Origin: Clostridia bacterium
Lineage (GTDB): Bacteria; Bacillota; Clostridia; Oscillospirales; CAG-382
Assembly (NCBI GenBank): GCA_017456765.1
Contig: JAFTIR010000039.1
Location: forward strand, 189,382-253,381
Length of the DNA stretch: 64,000 nt
Direction: 5' to 3'
Made by a program: the position numbers and the translations under genes. This document shows positions 35,219 through 44,175 of the stretch, one piece after another. The first letter of the stretch is position 1. The number at the start of each line of letters is the position of its first letter. Below the pieces are notes generated by a model. It was given only the letters and a program-made list of their open reading frames with translations, was not told the DNA's origin and did no database searches.

Positions 35219-36343
35219 ATGAAAAAAACAATAAATGTTGCCGTTGTCGGCAAAGGTGCTATGGGAAGAACACATTCTTCGTCCATTGCAATGCTTAAAT
35301 ACTGCTTCAAGGATATGCCGTTTGAGGTAAAACTTCACACACTTGTGACAAGAAACGAAGAGACTGCAAGAAAAGATGCAGACGAGCTTGGATTTGAAAA
35401 CTACGCTACTTCCTACGAGGAAATGCTGTCGAATCCCGAAATTGACGTAGTTGATATATGCACTCCAAATAATCTCCATTTTGACATGGTTCAAAAAGCT
35501 GTAATGGCAAATAAACATATTCTTTGCGAAAAGCCGCTTGGAATAAGCTATGAGGAAACCGAAAAGATACTTTCTCTCATAGAGGGTAAAAATAAATGCT
35601 ATGGTATGGTGTTCAACAACAGACATTATCCTGCTATCATAAGAGCAAAACAGATAGTGAAAGAGGGACACTTAGGCAGAATTCTGTCCTTCCGCAGCTG
35701 TTACCGCCATTCCTCGGGAACAGACCCAGAAAAGAATGCAGGCTGGAAGCAGAATAAAGATATTTGTGGCGCAGGTGTTCTCTTTGACCTTGGCTCACAC
35801 GTTATAGACTTACTTTCCTGCGTTCTCGGAGATAAAGAAGAAAACAGAATAACAAAGGTAAAATCAGTACCCCAGATTGGCTTTGAAACAAGACGCGGCA
35901 TGAATGGGGAAGAATGGAAAACCAACGCTGAGGAGGCAATTTATGTTATTGCAACTCTTAAGTGCGGTGCTGTCGGCACGCTTGAGGCTACAAAAATCTG
36001 CGTAGGTGCAAACGATGATTTTACCCTTGAAATCTTTGGCACAGACGGTTCATTGAAGTTTGACATCATGCAGCCAAACTTCCTTGAATTTTATGATAAT
36101 ACTGCCGTCGGAAAGCCTGTCGGCGGGTATAAAGGATATACAAGAATTGAGTGTATCAACCGCCTTAATGATGTAATCCCCGGCAGCGTACTTCCCGGAA
36201 TGAGAGCGCCCATAGGTTGGCTTCAGGGTCATGTCAACAGTATGTATAATTACTTTATGTGCGTGTATGAAGGAAAGACGCCCTCGCCCTCGTTTGCGGA
36301 CGGCGCGTATGTCAACAAAATCATGGATATGTGTAAATTATAG
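35219..36343 (+). CDS. Gfo/Idh/MocA-family oxidoreductase
   Basis: A 374-residue NAD(P)-dependent dehydrogenase of sugars or inositols. The Rossmann start VAVVGKGAMGRTHSSS is followed by VDVVDICTPNNLHFDM, the catalytic-region ANKHILCEKPLGIS with its Lys, and DLGSHVIDLLSC in the substrate domain. The start follows TAGGAGAAAAAT, nine bases after rqcH. The sugar substrate is unknown. It is the last gene before a good terminator. Confidence 0.93.
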   Translation: MKKTINVAVVGKGAMGRTHSSSIAMLKYCFKDMPFEVKLHTLVTRNEETARKDADELGFENYATSYEEMLSNPEIDVVDICTPNNLHFDMVQKAVMANKHILCEKPLGISYEETEKILSLIEGKNKCYGMVFNNRHYPAIIRAKQIVKEGHLGRILSFRSCYRHSSGTDPEKNAGWKQNKDICGAGVLFDLGSHVIDLLSCVLGDKEENRITKVKSVPQIGFETRRGMNGEEWKTNAEEAIYVIATLKCGAVGTLEATKICVGANDDFTLEIFGTDGSLKFDIMQPNFLEFYDNTAVGKPVGGYKGYTRIECINRLNDVIPGSVLPGMRAPIGWLQGHVNSMYNYFMCVYEGKTPSPSFADGAYVNKIMDMCKL

Positions 36344-36345
36344 TG

Positions 36346-36373
36346 AAAAATCCACCTGAGAGGGTGGATTTTT
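36346..36373 (+). terminator. Terminator after the Gfo/Idh/MocA gene
   Basis: AAAAATCCACC pairs with GGTGGATTTTT (36363-36373), 11 bp, ending in T residues. Confidence 0.88.
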
Positions 36374-36413
36374 GCCGCTTATATCTGAAACTATGCCGAA
36401 TACCCTGAAAGTA

Positions 36414-36442
36414 TTGAAATAATAAAAGAGCGATGATATTAT
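36414..36442 (+). promoter_or_regulatory. Promoter of the LytTR/DUF3021 pair
   Basis: TTGAAA (36414-36419), 17 bp, TATTAT (36437-36442). Confidence 0.68.
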
Positions 36443-36463
36443 TTAATCAAGGAGGAGATAAAA

Positions 36464-36907
36464 GTGAAATGCAGCATTTTCATTGATAAAGAAAAAACGG
36501 AAGAGGTGATAATTTACGCACGTGAAAAAACGGAACTTGTTGAAAAAATTAGAGAGCTTTGTACAAACGAAAGCCGTGAGATTTTTGGTAAAAAAGACAG
36601 ACAGATATACAGGCTTGAAATTCCGGAAATAGTCTGCTTTCTGTCGGAGAACAATAAGGTTTTTGCCATGACGGATAAGGAAAAATATGAAGTAGATAAA
36701 AGAATATATGAGCTTGAAGAAATTTGCCCCGACAGTTTTATAAAAATCAATCAGTCGTGCATTGCCAATATTGACAAAATAAAGAGCTTCGGAAGCACAC
36801 TTTCCGCATCGCTCACTGTGAGTTTCAAAAACGGCTACCGCGATTATGTGTCAAGACGGCAGTTGAAATATGTTAAGGAAAGGTTGATGAAAAATGAAAA
36901 TGAATAA
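36464..36907 (+). CDS. LytTR-domain transcriptional regulator
   Basis: A 147-residue DNA-binding protein. The C-terminal LytTR domain reads IYRLEIPEIVCFLSENNKVFAM, LEEICPDSFIKINQSCIANID, and FKNGYRDYVSRRQLKYVKERL. No receiver domain is present. The start codon is GTG at 36464, eight bases after AAGGAGGAG; the nearest ATG is out of frame. It overlaps the DUF3021 membrane gene. LytTR-DUF3021 pairs are a recurrent Bacillota regulator/membrane-inhibitor unit and often autoregulate. Confidence 0.93.
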   Translation: MKCSIFIDKEKTEEVIIYAREKTELVEKIRELCTNESREIFGKKDRQIYRLEIPEIVCFLSENNKVFAMTDKEKYEVDKRIYELEEICPDSFIKINQSCIANIDKIKSFGSTLSASLTVSFKNGYRDYVSRRQLKYVKERLMKNENE

Positions 36908-37307
36908 GTATGTAAAAGAATTTTTGCACAGGGGGCTTATGTTCAGTGGCTTTGGACCGATAGTTGCAGGTATAATCTCGCTGTTTGAACCCATGCCGAT
37001 AAAGAACGGAAAAACAATATTTGTAGCAATACTCTCAACATATCTTCTTGCCTTTATCCATGCAGGCTCATCTGTATTCAATACGGTTGAAAAATGGTCA
37101 CCCTCAAAAACGGCATTTATTCATCTCGGTACACTTTATGTTTCATATCTTTTGTGTTATCTTATAAACTCATGGATTCCTTTTGACATAAAGGTTGTGG
37201 GAATATTTACAGCAATATTTACAGTAGGATATTTTGCAATATGGTTGCCGGTATATTTTTCGGTAAAATCGGCGAGTAAGAAAATGAATATAAAGCTTAA
37301 AAGTTAA
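36894..37307 (+). CDS. DUF3021 four-helix membrane protein
   Basis: A 137-residue protein with four hydrophobic segments (about residues 14-32, 42-58, 77-95, 101-122) and a basic C-terminus. The sequence KEFLHRGLMFSGFGPIVAGII matches the DUF3021 start. It overlaps the LytTR gene by 14 bases. In such pairs the membrane protein is thought to hold the LytTR protein inactive; here that is inference. Confidence 0.9.
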   Translation: MKMNKYVKEFLHRGLMFSGFGPIVAGIISLFEPMPIKNGKTIFVAILSTYLLAFIHAGSSVFNTVEKWSPSKTAFIHLGTLYVSYLLCYLINSWIPFDIKVVGIFTAIFTVGYFAIWLPVYFSVKSASKKMNIKLKS

Positions 37308-37332
37308 AGGAGCCTTTCGGCTCCTTATCTTT
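37307..37332. terminator. Terminator shared by DUF3021 and the convergent desulfurase
   Basis: AAGGAGCC, loop TTTC, GGCTCCTT, then ATCTTTTT. It starts at the DUF3021 stop and overlaps the last base pairs of the convergent gene. Confidence 0.85.
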
Positions 37333-38467
37333 TTGATAACATTTGTATTTCCTGTGTCAAAGCGTCAATGTCTTCTCCCGTATTGAAGTGAGATATTGAT
37401 GCTCTGACAGCTCCCATGTCAATTGTTCCAAGGGCTTTGTGCGCAAGGGGAGAACAATGAAGTCCTGCACGCACACAGATGTTTTTTGACGAGAGAAACG
37501 CCGCAGTATCCTCGGAAGCGGCACCGTTAATGTTGAAAAGCACGGTTGAAACCTTATTCTTTGCTCTTGCGTATACATTAACATTTTCAATTTGCATGAG
37601 GGCAGAGGTCAGCCTTGCTTCGAGACGTGAGCATTTTTCGGAAATTTCATCAAGTCCCACACTTTGTATGTGCCGAATTCCCTCATAAAGTGCAATGATT
37701 CCGGGTACTCCCACCGTTCCCGATTCAAGCCTTTCGGGAAGAAGTCCTGTTTGAAGAGGAGAGATTGACTCGACTCCGTTGCCGCCCTGAATTATAGATT
37801 TTGGTACTATATCGGGAGCAAAGACGCAAAAGCCCGTTCCCATGATTCCGCAGAGCGATTTGTGGCCTGCAAAGCAGACGGCTGAAAAGTAAAGCGATGA
37901 TAAATCAATGGGAATAAATCCTGCGCATTGTGCCGCATCAAAGATGAGCTTTATCCTTTTCTTTTTGCAGATTTCTCCTATTTTTGCAAAGGGTAAAATT
38001 TTCCCCGTTACATTTGAACACATGGTGATAACACAAAGCCTTGTTTTGTCGGAAATTGCTTTTTCAAAATTTTGGATTACCGCGTCATCATTCCCAAGTG
38101 CATCAAAGGTTTTATAGCTTATTCCTCGCCCCGATTTTTCCAGCTCTGCTATGGGACGAAGCACCGAGTTATGCTCAAGATTTGATATTATAATTTCATC
38201 TTTGTCATTTATAAGTCCCTTTATTGCCATGTTTAGTGCATATGTGGTGTTATAGGTAAACACTACGTTTTCGGGATGATTGAAATTAAAGAATGAGCAA
38301 ATTGCTTCTCTGCAGGAATATACTGCCTTTGCTGAGTATAATGATAATTCGTGTCCGCTTCTGCCGGGATTTCCGCAACGAAAAAGACTTTCGTTTACCG
38401 CATTTATAACATTTTTTGGCTTGGGATAGCTTGTGGCGGCGTTGTCGAGATAAATAAGTCGGCTCAT
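37325..38467 (-). CDS. Cysteine desulfurase family aminotransferase V (partner of DUF3343)
   Basis: A 380-residue PLP enzyme that removes sulfur (or selenium) from cysteine-type substrates. It begins YLDNAATSYPKPKNVINAV, has ISNLEHNSVLRP, the PLP Lys in CFAGHKSLCGIMGTG, and the sulfur-accepting Cys in RAGLHCSPLAHKALGT. This wording fits the clostridial subgroup that accompanies DUF3343. Its first codons overlap the DUF3343 gene by four bases (ATGA-type), so the two are coupled. Confidence 0.92.
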   Translation of the reverse strand: MSRLIYLDNAATSYPKPKNVINAVNESLFRCGNPGRSGHELSLYSAKAVYSCREAICSFFNFNHPENVVFTYNTTYALNMAIKGLINDKDEIIISNLEHNSVLRPIAELEKSGRGISYKTFDALGNDDAVIQNFEKAISDKTRLCVITMCSNVTGKILPFAKIGEICKKKRIKLIFDAAQCAGFIPIDLSSLYFSAVCFAGHKSLCGIMGTGFCVFAPDIVPKSIIQGGNGVESISPLQTGLLPERLESGTVGVPGIIALYEGIRHIQSVGLDEISEKCSRLEARLTSALMQIENVNVYARAKNKVSTVLFNINGAASEDTAAFLSSKNICVRAGLHCSPLAHKALGTIDMGAVRASISHFNTGEDIDALTQEIQMLSKR

Positions 38468-38688
38468 TTGTTATCAAGGATGTCAATAATCCTTAAACCT
38501 TCACCATTTATTATTTCTACCGCCGTATCAAGAATATTGTATTTTACTGCAAGTGCATAACCGCATCCGCCGAGGGCAGAAATGTTTTTTATTTTTTCAA
38601 GTCTTGCATCAAAGCCGCGTCTTTTGAGAAGAGTCATGGCACGAAGTGCATAGGTGACAGAAGAAAAAATCAGGTATTTTGTATCCAT
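38464..38688 (-). CDS. DUF3343 putative sulfur/selenium carrier
   Basis: A 74-residue protein of the DUF3343 family: YLIFSSVTYALRAMTLLKRRGFDARLEKIK, then ALGGCGYALAVKYNILD. The single conserved Cys in GGCGYA is the presumed sulfur or selenium acceptor. The gene overlaps a cysteine desulfurase that could load it. The start follows AGGAGGTCTTTTT. No selD or selA is visible here. Confidence 0.9.
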   Translation of the reverse strand: MDTKYLIFSSVTYALRAMTLLKRRGFDARLEKIKNISALGGCGYALAVKYNILDTAVEIINGEGLRIIDILDNK

Positions 38689-38822
38689 AAAAAGACCTCC
38701 TCATGTTGTGGAGAAATAATAATCCCCCGTTGTCATTGTATGAAGCATATTTTTCCGGTGATAAGTTTCACACTGCCTCATATAAAAGACAACAGGGAAT
38801 AAAAGGTCTTTTTTCGTTTTAT

Positions 38823-40352
38823 TTATCTTTTAAAATAGGAATTTACAACTTCTCTTTCGTCAAAGTGAGTTTTTATACCCTTGACATCAAGATATGTTTC
38901 CTGTCCTTTACCGGCAAGAAGAACAATGTCTCCCTCTTCTGCAAGGTCTATCGCTCTGTAAATGGCATCTCGCCTGTCCTTGACTATCTCATACTTTCCG
39001 TCTGTTTTACCCATGCCTATGAGTATATCGGAGATAATGTCGTCAAGCTCCTCAAAGCGTGAGTTGTCGGCGGTGATTATGGAAAGGTCTGCGTATTTTC
39101 CGCTGATTTCTCCCATCTCGTACCGCCTGAGCTTTGAACGGTTGCCGCCGCATCCGAAAACGCAGATGATACGTTTTGGATTGTATGCCTTGACTGCCGT
39201 GAAAAGACTCTCAAGGCTCATGGCGTTGTGTGCATAGTCGATAATTACGGGGGCTTTTAAGTTGGGGTTTTCAACAGGCTCGATTCTGCCTATTACCTTG
39301 ACGTTTGTCAGAGCTTTTGTTATACATTCAATGTCTATTCCAAGTGTCATTGCACAGCTTGCCGCACACAGTGCGTTAAACACCGAAAATTTGCCCGGAA
39401 CGCTTACTTCGATGGGATATAGTCCGCTTTCGGAAACAATCTCAAAATGCGTTTTCATGCCGCCGTCAATGTAGAATTTCTCACCTTTTGCTCTGTATGT
39501 AACATCCTTGTTTTCACATCCGTAGGTTGTAACAGGAACGTCGTTTACATTACATACATCAAGAATGTACTGCACCTTGTCGCTGTCGGCGTTGATGACC
39601 GCCTTTTTGCACATTGTAAAAAGCTTTGATTTGCAGTAGAGATAATCATTGAAATCCGAATGTTCACCTTCGCCGATGTGGTCGGGAGAAATGTTTGTAA
39701 AAATGCCGATTTCAAACTCAATACCGTAAACCCTGTACATCATAAGAGCCTGGGATGAAACCTCCATTACTATGTGAGTCGCACCTAAAGACAACATCTT
39801 TGCAAATAACGCGTGAAGATCTCGGCTTTCGGGGGTTGAGTGGTTCATTTCAAGATAAAAATCCTCAAAATACGCACCCGTAGTTCCGATTATACCGCAA
39901 CGCATACCTGCTTTTTCCAGGATTTTTGAAATCATAAAGGATGTGCTTGTTTTGCCCTTTGTCCCCGTAATGCCTATAATTGTCAGCTTGTCGCAGGCAT
40001 TTTCATAAAAGCATTTTGAAACAATGGCAAGAGCGCGCCGTGCATTCTTCACAAGGAAGAAAAGAACATCCTTGTACTGCTCTTTATAGAGCCTGTAAAG
40101 CTCGGCATTTTCACAGATAATTGCAGATGCACCAAGCTCTACGGCCTTTGGAATGTACAGATGTCCGTCTGTTTTAATGCCTGTTATGGCAACAAAAACA
40201 TAGCCCTCTTTTACTTCGCGTGAGTCAAACGCAACGCCCGAAATATCGCCCGATACAAGGTCGCATTTCATGGTTGTGGCGTTTGCCGATTCGGACAGTA
40301 CCTTTTCTGCAAATTCTTCTGTCAGTATTTCACATAAACTTTGTAATTTCAT
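38823..40352 (-). CDS. murE: MurE-family UDP-MurNAc-tripeptide synthetase
   Basis: MurE adds the third stem-peptide residue (usually meso-diaminopimelate) in peptidoglycan precursor synthesis. The 509-residue protein has the Mur fold: SGVAFDSREVKEGYVFVAI, P-loop GITGTKGKTSTSFM (127-140), STPESRDLH, MEVSSQAL, FTNISPDHIGEG and IDYAHNAMSLE. The specificity motif of DAP enzymes, DNPR, reads DNSR at 429-432, so the added residue is not certain. It follows a NifS-like gene by 17 bases. It could be a second, accessory MurE. Confidence 0.9.
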   Translation of the reverse strand: MKLQSLCEILTEEFAEKVLSESANATTMKCDLVSGDISGVAFDSREVKEGYVFVAITGIKTDGHLYIPKAVELGASAIICENAELYRLYKEQYKDVLFFLVKNARRALAIVSKCFYENACDKLTIIGITGTKGKTSTSFMISKILEKAGMRCGIIGTTGAYFEDFYLEMNHSTPESRDLHALFAKMLSLGATHIVMEVSSQALMMYRVYGIEFEIGIFTNISPDHIGEGEHSDFNDYLYCKSKLFTMCKKAVINADSDKVQYILDVCNVNDVPVTTYGCENKDVTYRAKGEKFYIDGGMKTHFEIVSESGLYPIEVSVPGKFSVFNALCAASCAMTLGIDIECITKALTNVKVIGRIEPVENPNLKAPVIIDYAHNAMSLESLFTAVKAYNPKRIICVFGCGGNRSKLRRYEMGEISGKYADLSIITADNSRFEELDDIISDILIGMGKTDGKYEIVKDRRDAIYRAIDLAEEGDIVLLAGKGQETYLDVKGIKTHFDEREVVNSYFKR

Positions 40353-40369
40353 TTATTACCTCCGAATTA

Positions 40370-41518
40370 TCAGACAGTGTGAATGAGACTTTTGTTGCCC
40401 TCGTCTATTGCTTTGGCAAGTGTGAGGGTTTCGTCTTTTGTATTGTATTTTGAAAAGCTGATTCTGAGTGTGGAATCTGCCCTTTTGTCGTCAAGCCCAA
40501 AATTTGAAAGCACTCTGTTGTCGGCATTTTTTGAAGAACACGCAGAGCCTGCCGAAACAAAAATACCCCTTTCGGATAAAAAGCGAAGCATAATTTCGCT
40601 TCTGATGCCGGGAACGCTTATGCTTAAAATGTGAGGCGCGGCTTCGTCCTTTGAATTTATAAGTACATAAGGACAGATTTCATAGAGATTCTTTCTGAGT
40701 TCTGAATTCAACTCTTTAATTGTATTCAGTATTTTCTGCTTTTCATGCATAAATTCTTCGCAGGATGTGCCGAATGCTGCAATGCCTGCAAGGTTTTCTG
40801 TGCCTGAACGCAGTCCCACTTCCTGACCGCCGCCAAACATACGGCAGGGAAGACGCACGCCCTTCTTTATAAAAAGACCGCCAACTCCTTTTGGTGCATG
40901 AATTTTGTGACCGCTTATTGAAACAAAGTCTGCGCCAAGAGCGGAAAGGGAACAGGGTAGCTTACAGAAGCCCTGTACTGCATCGGTGTGAAGATATGCT
41001 TCGGGTGCTTTTCTCTTTCTGATGCTGTCAAGCGCCTTTATGTCGTAAACGGCACCTGTTTCATTGTTGACAAGCATACAGGAAACAAGCATTGTTTTGT
41101 CGTCGATTGCTTTTTCTGCAAAATCAAGTTCGAGTTTTCCGCCCTTTGTCGGAATTCTTCTGACTTGAACGCCCTTTTTTTCAAGCTCTCTTGCACAGTT
41201 TTCAACACTTGGATGCTCAGAATCTGAAATAACAATGTTGTTCTTTCTTTTTCCGAGGGCTTGGTACACACCAAAAAACACAGTGTTGTTTGACTCAGTA
41301 CCGCAGGATGTAAAGAGAAGTGTGCCGTCCTTGGCTGTATACCCAAGGGCGGACAATACCTGCGCCCTTGCTTTTTTCAGTATATGCTCGGCTTCAAGAC
41401 CCTTTGCATGGGCAGAGGAGGGGTTGCCGTAAAAGGATGTCATAACATCAAAGGCAACCTTTGCCGCGCTTTCGGATGTTTTTGTTGTAGCCGCGTTGTC
41501 AAAATATATTTCGCTCAT
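40370..41518 (-). CDS. Cysteine desulfurase, NifS/IscS type
   Basis: A 382-residue class V aminotransferase that supplies sulfur from cysteine for Fe-S clusters or tRNA thiolation. It has YFDNAATTKTSE, FTSCGTESNN, the PLP Lys in SISGHKIHAPKGVGG, RSGTENLAGIAAFG and the catalytic Cys loop SAGSACSSKNADNRVL. It is distinct from the second desulfurase at 37325-38467. No iscU is adjacent. It stands directly upstream of the MurE-family gene. Confidence 0.93.
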   Translation of the reverse strand: MSEIYFDNAATTKTSESAAKVAFDVMTSFYGNPSSAHAKGLEAEHILKKARAQVLSALGYTAKDGTLLFTSCGTESNNTVFFGVYQALGKRKNNIVISDSEHPSVENCARELEKKGVQVRRIPTKGGKLELDFAEKAIDDKTMLVSCMLVNNETGAVYDIKALDSIRKRKAPEAYLHTDAVQGFCKLPCSLSALGADFVSISGHKIHAPKGVGGLFIKKGVRLPCRMFGGGQEVGLRSGTENLAGIAAFGTSCEEFMHEKQKILNTIKELNSELRKNLYEICPYVLINSKDEAAPHILSISVPGIRSEIMLRFLSERGIFVSAGSACSSKNADNRVLSNFGLDDKRADSTLRISFSKYNTKDETLTLAKAIDEGNKSLIHTV

Positions 41519-41590
41519 AAATCACATTTCCTTATGATAGTATCACCATTATTTTACAGCAAAGACGAAAAAAAAGCAATAGCAGACAAG

Positions 41591-41622
41591 AAAAAAGACA
41601 CAGGACTTGCTAATCCTGCGTC
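41591..41622 (-). terminator. Terminator of the SLH-protein gene
   Basis: Leftward, GACGCAGGA and TCCTGTGTC pair (one G-T) across an 8-base loop, then TTTTTT follows. Confidence 0.78.
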
Positions 41623-41639
41623 TTAATATGTAAATTCAA

Positions 41640-42509
41640 TTATTTGTTTGCCTCGATAAATCTCATGATAATTGTTGCCGCTTCTGCTCTTGTTGCGTTA
41701 TCAAGAGGATTTACCGTTGTCGCGGTTTTACCTGTAATGAGCTTTGTGTTTACTGCCCACTGCATAGCTTCTCCTGCCCAGGAGGAAATTGTTTCGTAAT
41801 CCTCGTATTCTCTTACAGCCATGCCGCCCTGTGCCACATCATAACCCTTAGACTTTGCATATCTGTAAACTATTGTTGCAATCTGTTCTCTTGTTATGTT
41901 GTTGTTCGGAGCAAATTCAGTTTCCGAAATACCGTTTACAATTCCGTTCTCGCTTGCCCAGATAACTGCGGCACCGTACCAGTCGGTGATGCCAACGTCA
42001 GAAAACTTACTGTCGCTTTCAATTCTCGGTGAGCCTGCGGATCTGTAAAGAACAGTAACGAGCATAGCTCTTGTGAGGGGTGAGGAGGGAACAAAGGTGG
42101 TTTCTGTCATACCGTTGAAAATGCCGTTTTCAGAAACATACTTTACTGTTGCGTAATACCAGTCGGATTCCTTGACATCTGTAAAGTTGTTTACCCATTC
42201 CTTAGGTTCTTCGGGCTTGTTTTCTTCTTTTTCAGTTGTTGTATTGTTGTTTTTGCTTGAGGAAGGATTGCGGTTTGTATTAGAATTTTCTTTCTTATCA
42301 TCGGTGCCGCTGTTTGTGTTGTCATTGCCACTTTCGTTGTTGTCGGTGCCTTCGCTACCTTCATTGCCGCCTGTGGTTGTTTCATCGTCATCGCCGAAAA
42401 GTCCGCCTAAATCTATCTCAACGTCATATACAGCAGCATATGAGCATATAGCAAGACTTGAAATCAGCATGGCAAGGCATACGATGACAGATATAATCCT
42501 CTTGTTCAT
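41640..42509 (-). CDS. Secreted protein with three SLH domains
   Basis: A 289-residue surface protein. The signal peptide (residues 1-26) ends SYAA. A low-complexity spacer rich in Asp, Thr, Asn, Gly and Ser (about 36-100) follows, then three S-layer homology domains: FTDVKESDWYYATVKYV, FSDVGITDWYGAAVIWA, and a third with WAGEAMQWAV and NATRAEAATIIMRF. SLH domains bind pyruvylated secondary wall polymers. No other domain is present, so it may act as a linker or wall-binding filler. The ATG at 42509 follows GAGGTGA; an earlier GTG is inside that site. Confidence 0.93.
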   Translation of the reverse strand: MNKRIISVIVCLAMLISSLAICSYAAVYDVEIDLGGLFGDDDETTTGGNEGSEGTDNNESGNDNTNSGTDDKKENSNTNRNPSSSKNNNTTTEKEENKPEEPKEWVNNFTDVKESDWYYATVKYVSENGIFNGMTETTFVPSSPLTRAMLVTVLYRSAGSPRIESDSKFSDVGITDWYGAAVIWASENGIVNGISETEFAPNNNITREQIATIVYRYAKSKGYDVAQGGMAVREYEDYETISSWAGEAMQWAVNTKLITGKTATTVNPLDNATRAEAATIIMRFIEANK

Positions 42510-42556
42510 ATATTTCACCTCATAAATTCGCAGAATACTCCGCTTACTTTACAAGC

Positions 42557-42585
42557 ATTATACTATAGTTTTGATGGCATTTCAA
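42557..42585 (-). promoter_or_regulatory. Promoter of the SLH-protein gene
   Basis: On the minus strand TTGAAA (42585-42580), 17 bp, TATAAT (42562-42557). The stretch 42586-42760 up to the next promoter is AT-rich, holding only a small CACC/GGTG hairpin near 42650. Confidence 0.75.
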
Positions 42586-42760
42586 GTACATACAATCAAA
42601 ATTTTATTATAATTTTCTGTTAACACACGATAGAACACCGTATTTTGGTGCATAAGAGTCAAAAAATTCATAAAAAGTTTGCGAAAATTGTGCAAAATAG
42701 ACAAAAAACATGATGCATCTATGTCGAAACGCCAAAAATAAAAAAATGCTCCTATCAAGA

Positions 42761-42789
42761 TTGACAAAGAATAGTGAATTTGGTATAAT
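42761..42789 (+). promoter_or_regulatory. Consensus promoter of the MinD-like gene
   Basis: TTGACA (42761-42766), 17 bp, TATAAT (42784-42789): a full consensus match, about 30 bases before the ribosome site. Confidence 0.88.
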
Positions 42790-42825
42790 ATTAAGGACAG
42801 AAATGAATGGAAACGGAGGGGCAAC

Positions 42826-43662
42826 ATGGGCAAGAGTTATATTGTAACTTCGTTTAAAGGCGGAGTGGGTAAGACAACATTATCTGCAAATCTTGCCATG
42901 AGCTTGGCGCGGCGCGGACACCGCGTGGTCGCTGTCGATTGTGACCTTGAATCAAGGTGTCTTGATATTGTGCTTGGACTTGAAAATGCAACACTTTTCA
43001 ATTTGTGTGACTGCATAAAAGGCACCTGTACGATAGATAACGCCATTGTGCGTGATACGCGTTGTGAGAATCTCTATTTCATCTCTGCACCTGCTTTTTA
43101 TCCCGAACGTCATGAAATCGGTACGGCGGCAGATTCTTTTTCAAAGGAAGCTATAAGTAAGCTGGTAAAGGAGCTTACAAATCGCTTCGACTTTGTGATA
43201 TTCGATTTGCCGGCGCGTCCCGACAATCTTTACCGTAACCTTGCACAGCTTGTGGATTCGGCACTTGTTATATCTCTTCATACGGCGGCATCAATAAGGG
43301 CGGCGGAAAAGACTGCCATTGCTCTTAATGAGCTTACCGGATATGGAAAGGATAATATGACGGCAGGCGGACTTGATATACGCCTTATAGTCAACGGCTT
43401 TAAACCCAAGGATGCAAAAGACGGGGTGAATGTCGGTCTTTATGACATTGTCTCAAAGACAAGACTTCAGCTTTGGGGTGTTGTTCCGTTCAGTTCGGCA
43501 ATGTCAAAGGCACAGGAAATGGGAAAGCTTGCATACGAAATGTATCGCACGACCACTCCTTTCTGCAGAGCTGTTGAGAATATTGCAACGCGTTGCGAAG
43601 GGTATAAGGTGCCGCTTTTCGAAGGTGTCGGAACGGGAGTCAAGAAAAAACAGGTCTTTTGA
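42826..43662 (+). CDS. MinD/ParA-family ATPase
   Basis: A 278-residue deviant-Walker ATPase. The motif SFKGGVGKTTLSANLAMSLA has the signature Lys11 and Lys16; switch regions VDCDLESRCLDIVLGLE and FVIFDLPARPDN follow. It resembles MinD, which positions the division site, but I see no clear C-terminal amphipathic membrane-targeting helix; the tail reads VGTGVKKKQVF. MinC and MinE are absent nearby. In many Clostridia minD lies near mgsA, as here. The start follows ACGGAGGGGCAAC. Confidence 0.85.
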   Translation: MGKSYIVTSFKGGVGKTTLSANLAMSLARRGHRVVAVDCDLESRCLDIVLGLENATLFNLCDCIKGTCTIDNAIVRDTRCENLYFISAPAFYPERHEIGTAADSFSKEAISKLVKELTNRFDFVIFDLPARPDNLYRNLAQLVDSALVISLHTAASIRAAEKTAIALNELTGYGKDNMTAGGLDIRLIVNGFKPKDAKDGVNVGLYDIVSKTRLQLWGVVPFSSAMSKAQEMGKLAYEMYRTTTPFCRAVENIATRCEGYKVPLFEGVGTGVKKKQVF

Positions 43663-43701
43663 AATGCGGAGCATTTCAAATTAGGAATTAGGAATTAGGA
43701 A
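43661..43701. repeat. Hairpin plus triple AATTAGGA tandem repeat
   Basis: GAAATGC-GGA-GCATTTC (43661-43677) at the MinD-like stop codon, then AATTAGGA three times (43679-43702). There is no T tract. This resembles short intergenic tandem repeats common in Clostridia. Confidence 0.65.
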
Positions 43702-43764
43702 TGGCATTTGCGTCGTTCGTTAAACGAATGTAACAATCAATTGGGAAAGGAATGGTCAATTTAT

Positions 43765-44175
43765 ATGGAAATAGCAATTATTGCATCAGATACTAAAAAA
43801 GAACTTATAGCGGAATTCTGTATAGCATATCAGGGGATTCTGTGTAAACACGAGTTGTGTGCAACAGACGCCACAGGTAAGTACATTTCCGATGCAACAG
43901 GTCTTAAGATTGAATGTCTTATGACGGGTATGCAGGGCGGCATTGAGCAGATAGCCTCAAGGATAGCCTTTAACGAAATTGACCTTCTTTTATTCTTCAG
44001 AAATACAATCGCTGCTCCCGAGTACAAGGAAGCAGAGCATAACATTTTAAGACTCTGCGACATTTACAATGTACCCTTTGCAACGAACATTGCAACTGCC
44101 GAAGCACTTATACTTGCTCTTGACCAGGGTACTCTTGACTGGAGAAATCTTGTCAACCCAAAGGCGAAGCGGTAG
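43765..44175 (+). CDS. mgsA: Methylglyoxal synthase
   Basis: MgsA converts dihydroxyacetone phosphate to methylglyoxal, a bypass that relieves sugar-phosphate stress. The 136-residue protein shows ASDTKKELIAEF, CATDATGKYIS, MTGMQGGIEQIASRI, EIDLLLFFRN and VPFATNIATAEAL. The catalytic Asp is probably that of NEIDLLLFF. I start at the ATG at 43765 (MEIAII), since the longer frame runs through the repeat. It is followed by a copy of the portable terminator repeat. Confidence 0.94.
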   Translation: MEIAIIASDTKKELIAEFCIAYQGILCKHELCATDATGKYISDATGLKIECLMTGMQGGIEQIASRIAFNEIDLLLFFRNTIAAPEYKEAEHNILRLCDIYNVPFATNIATAEALILALDQGTLDWRNLVNPKAKR

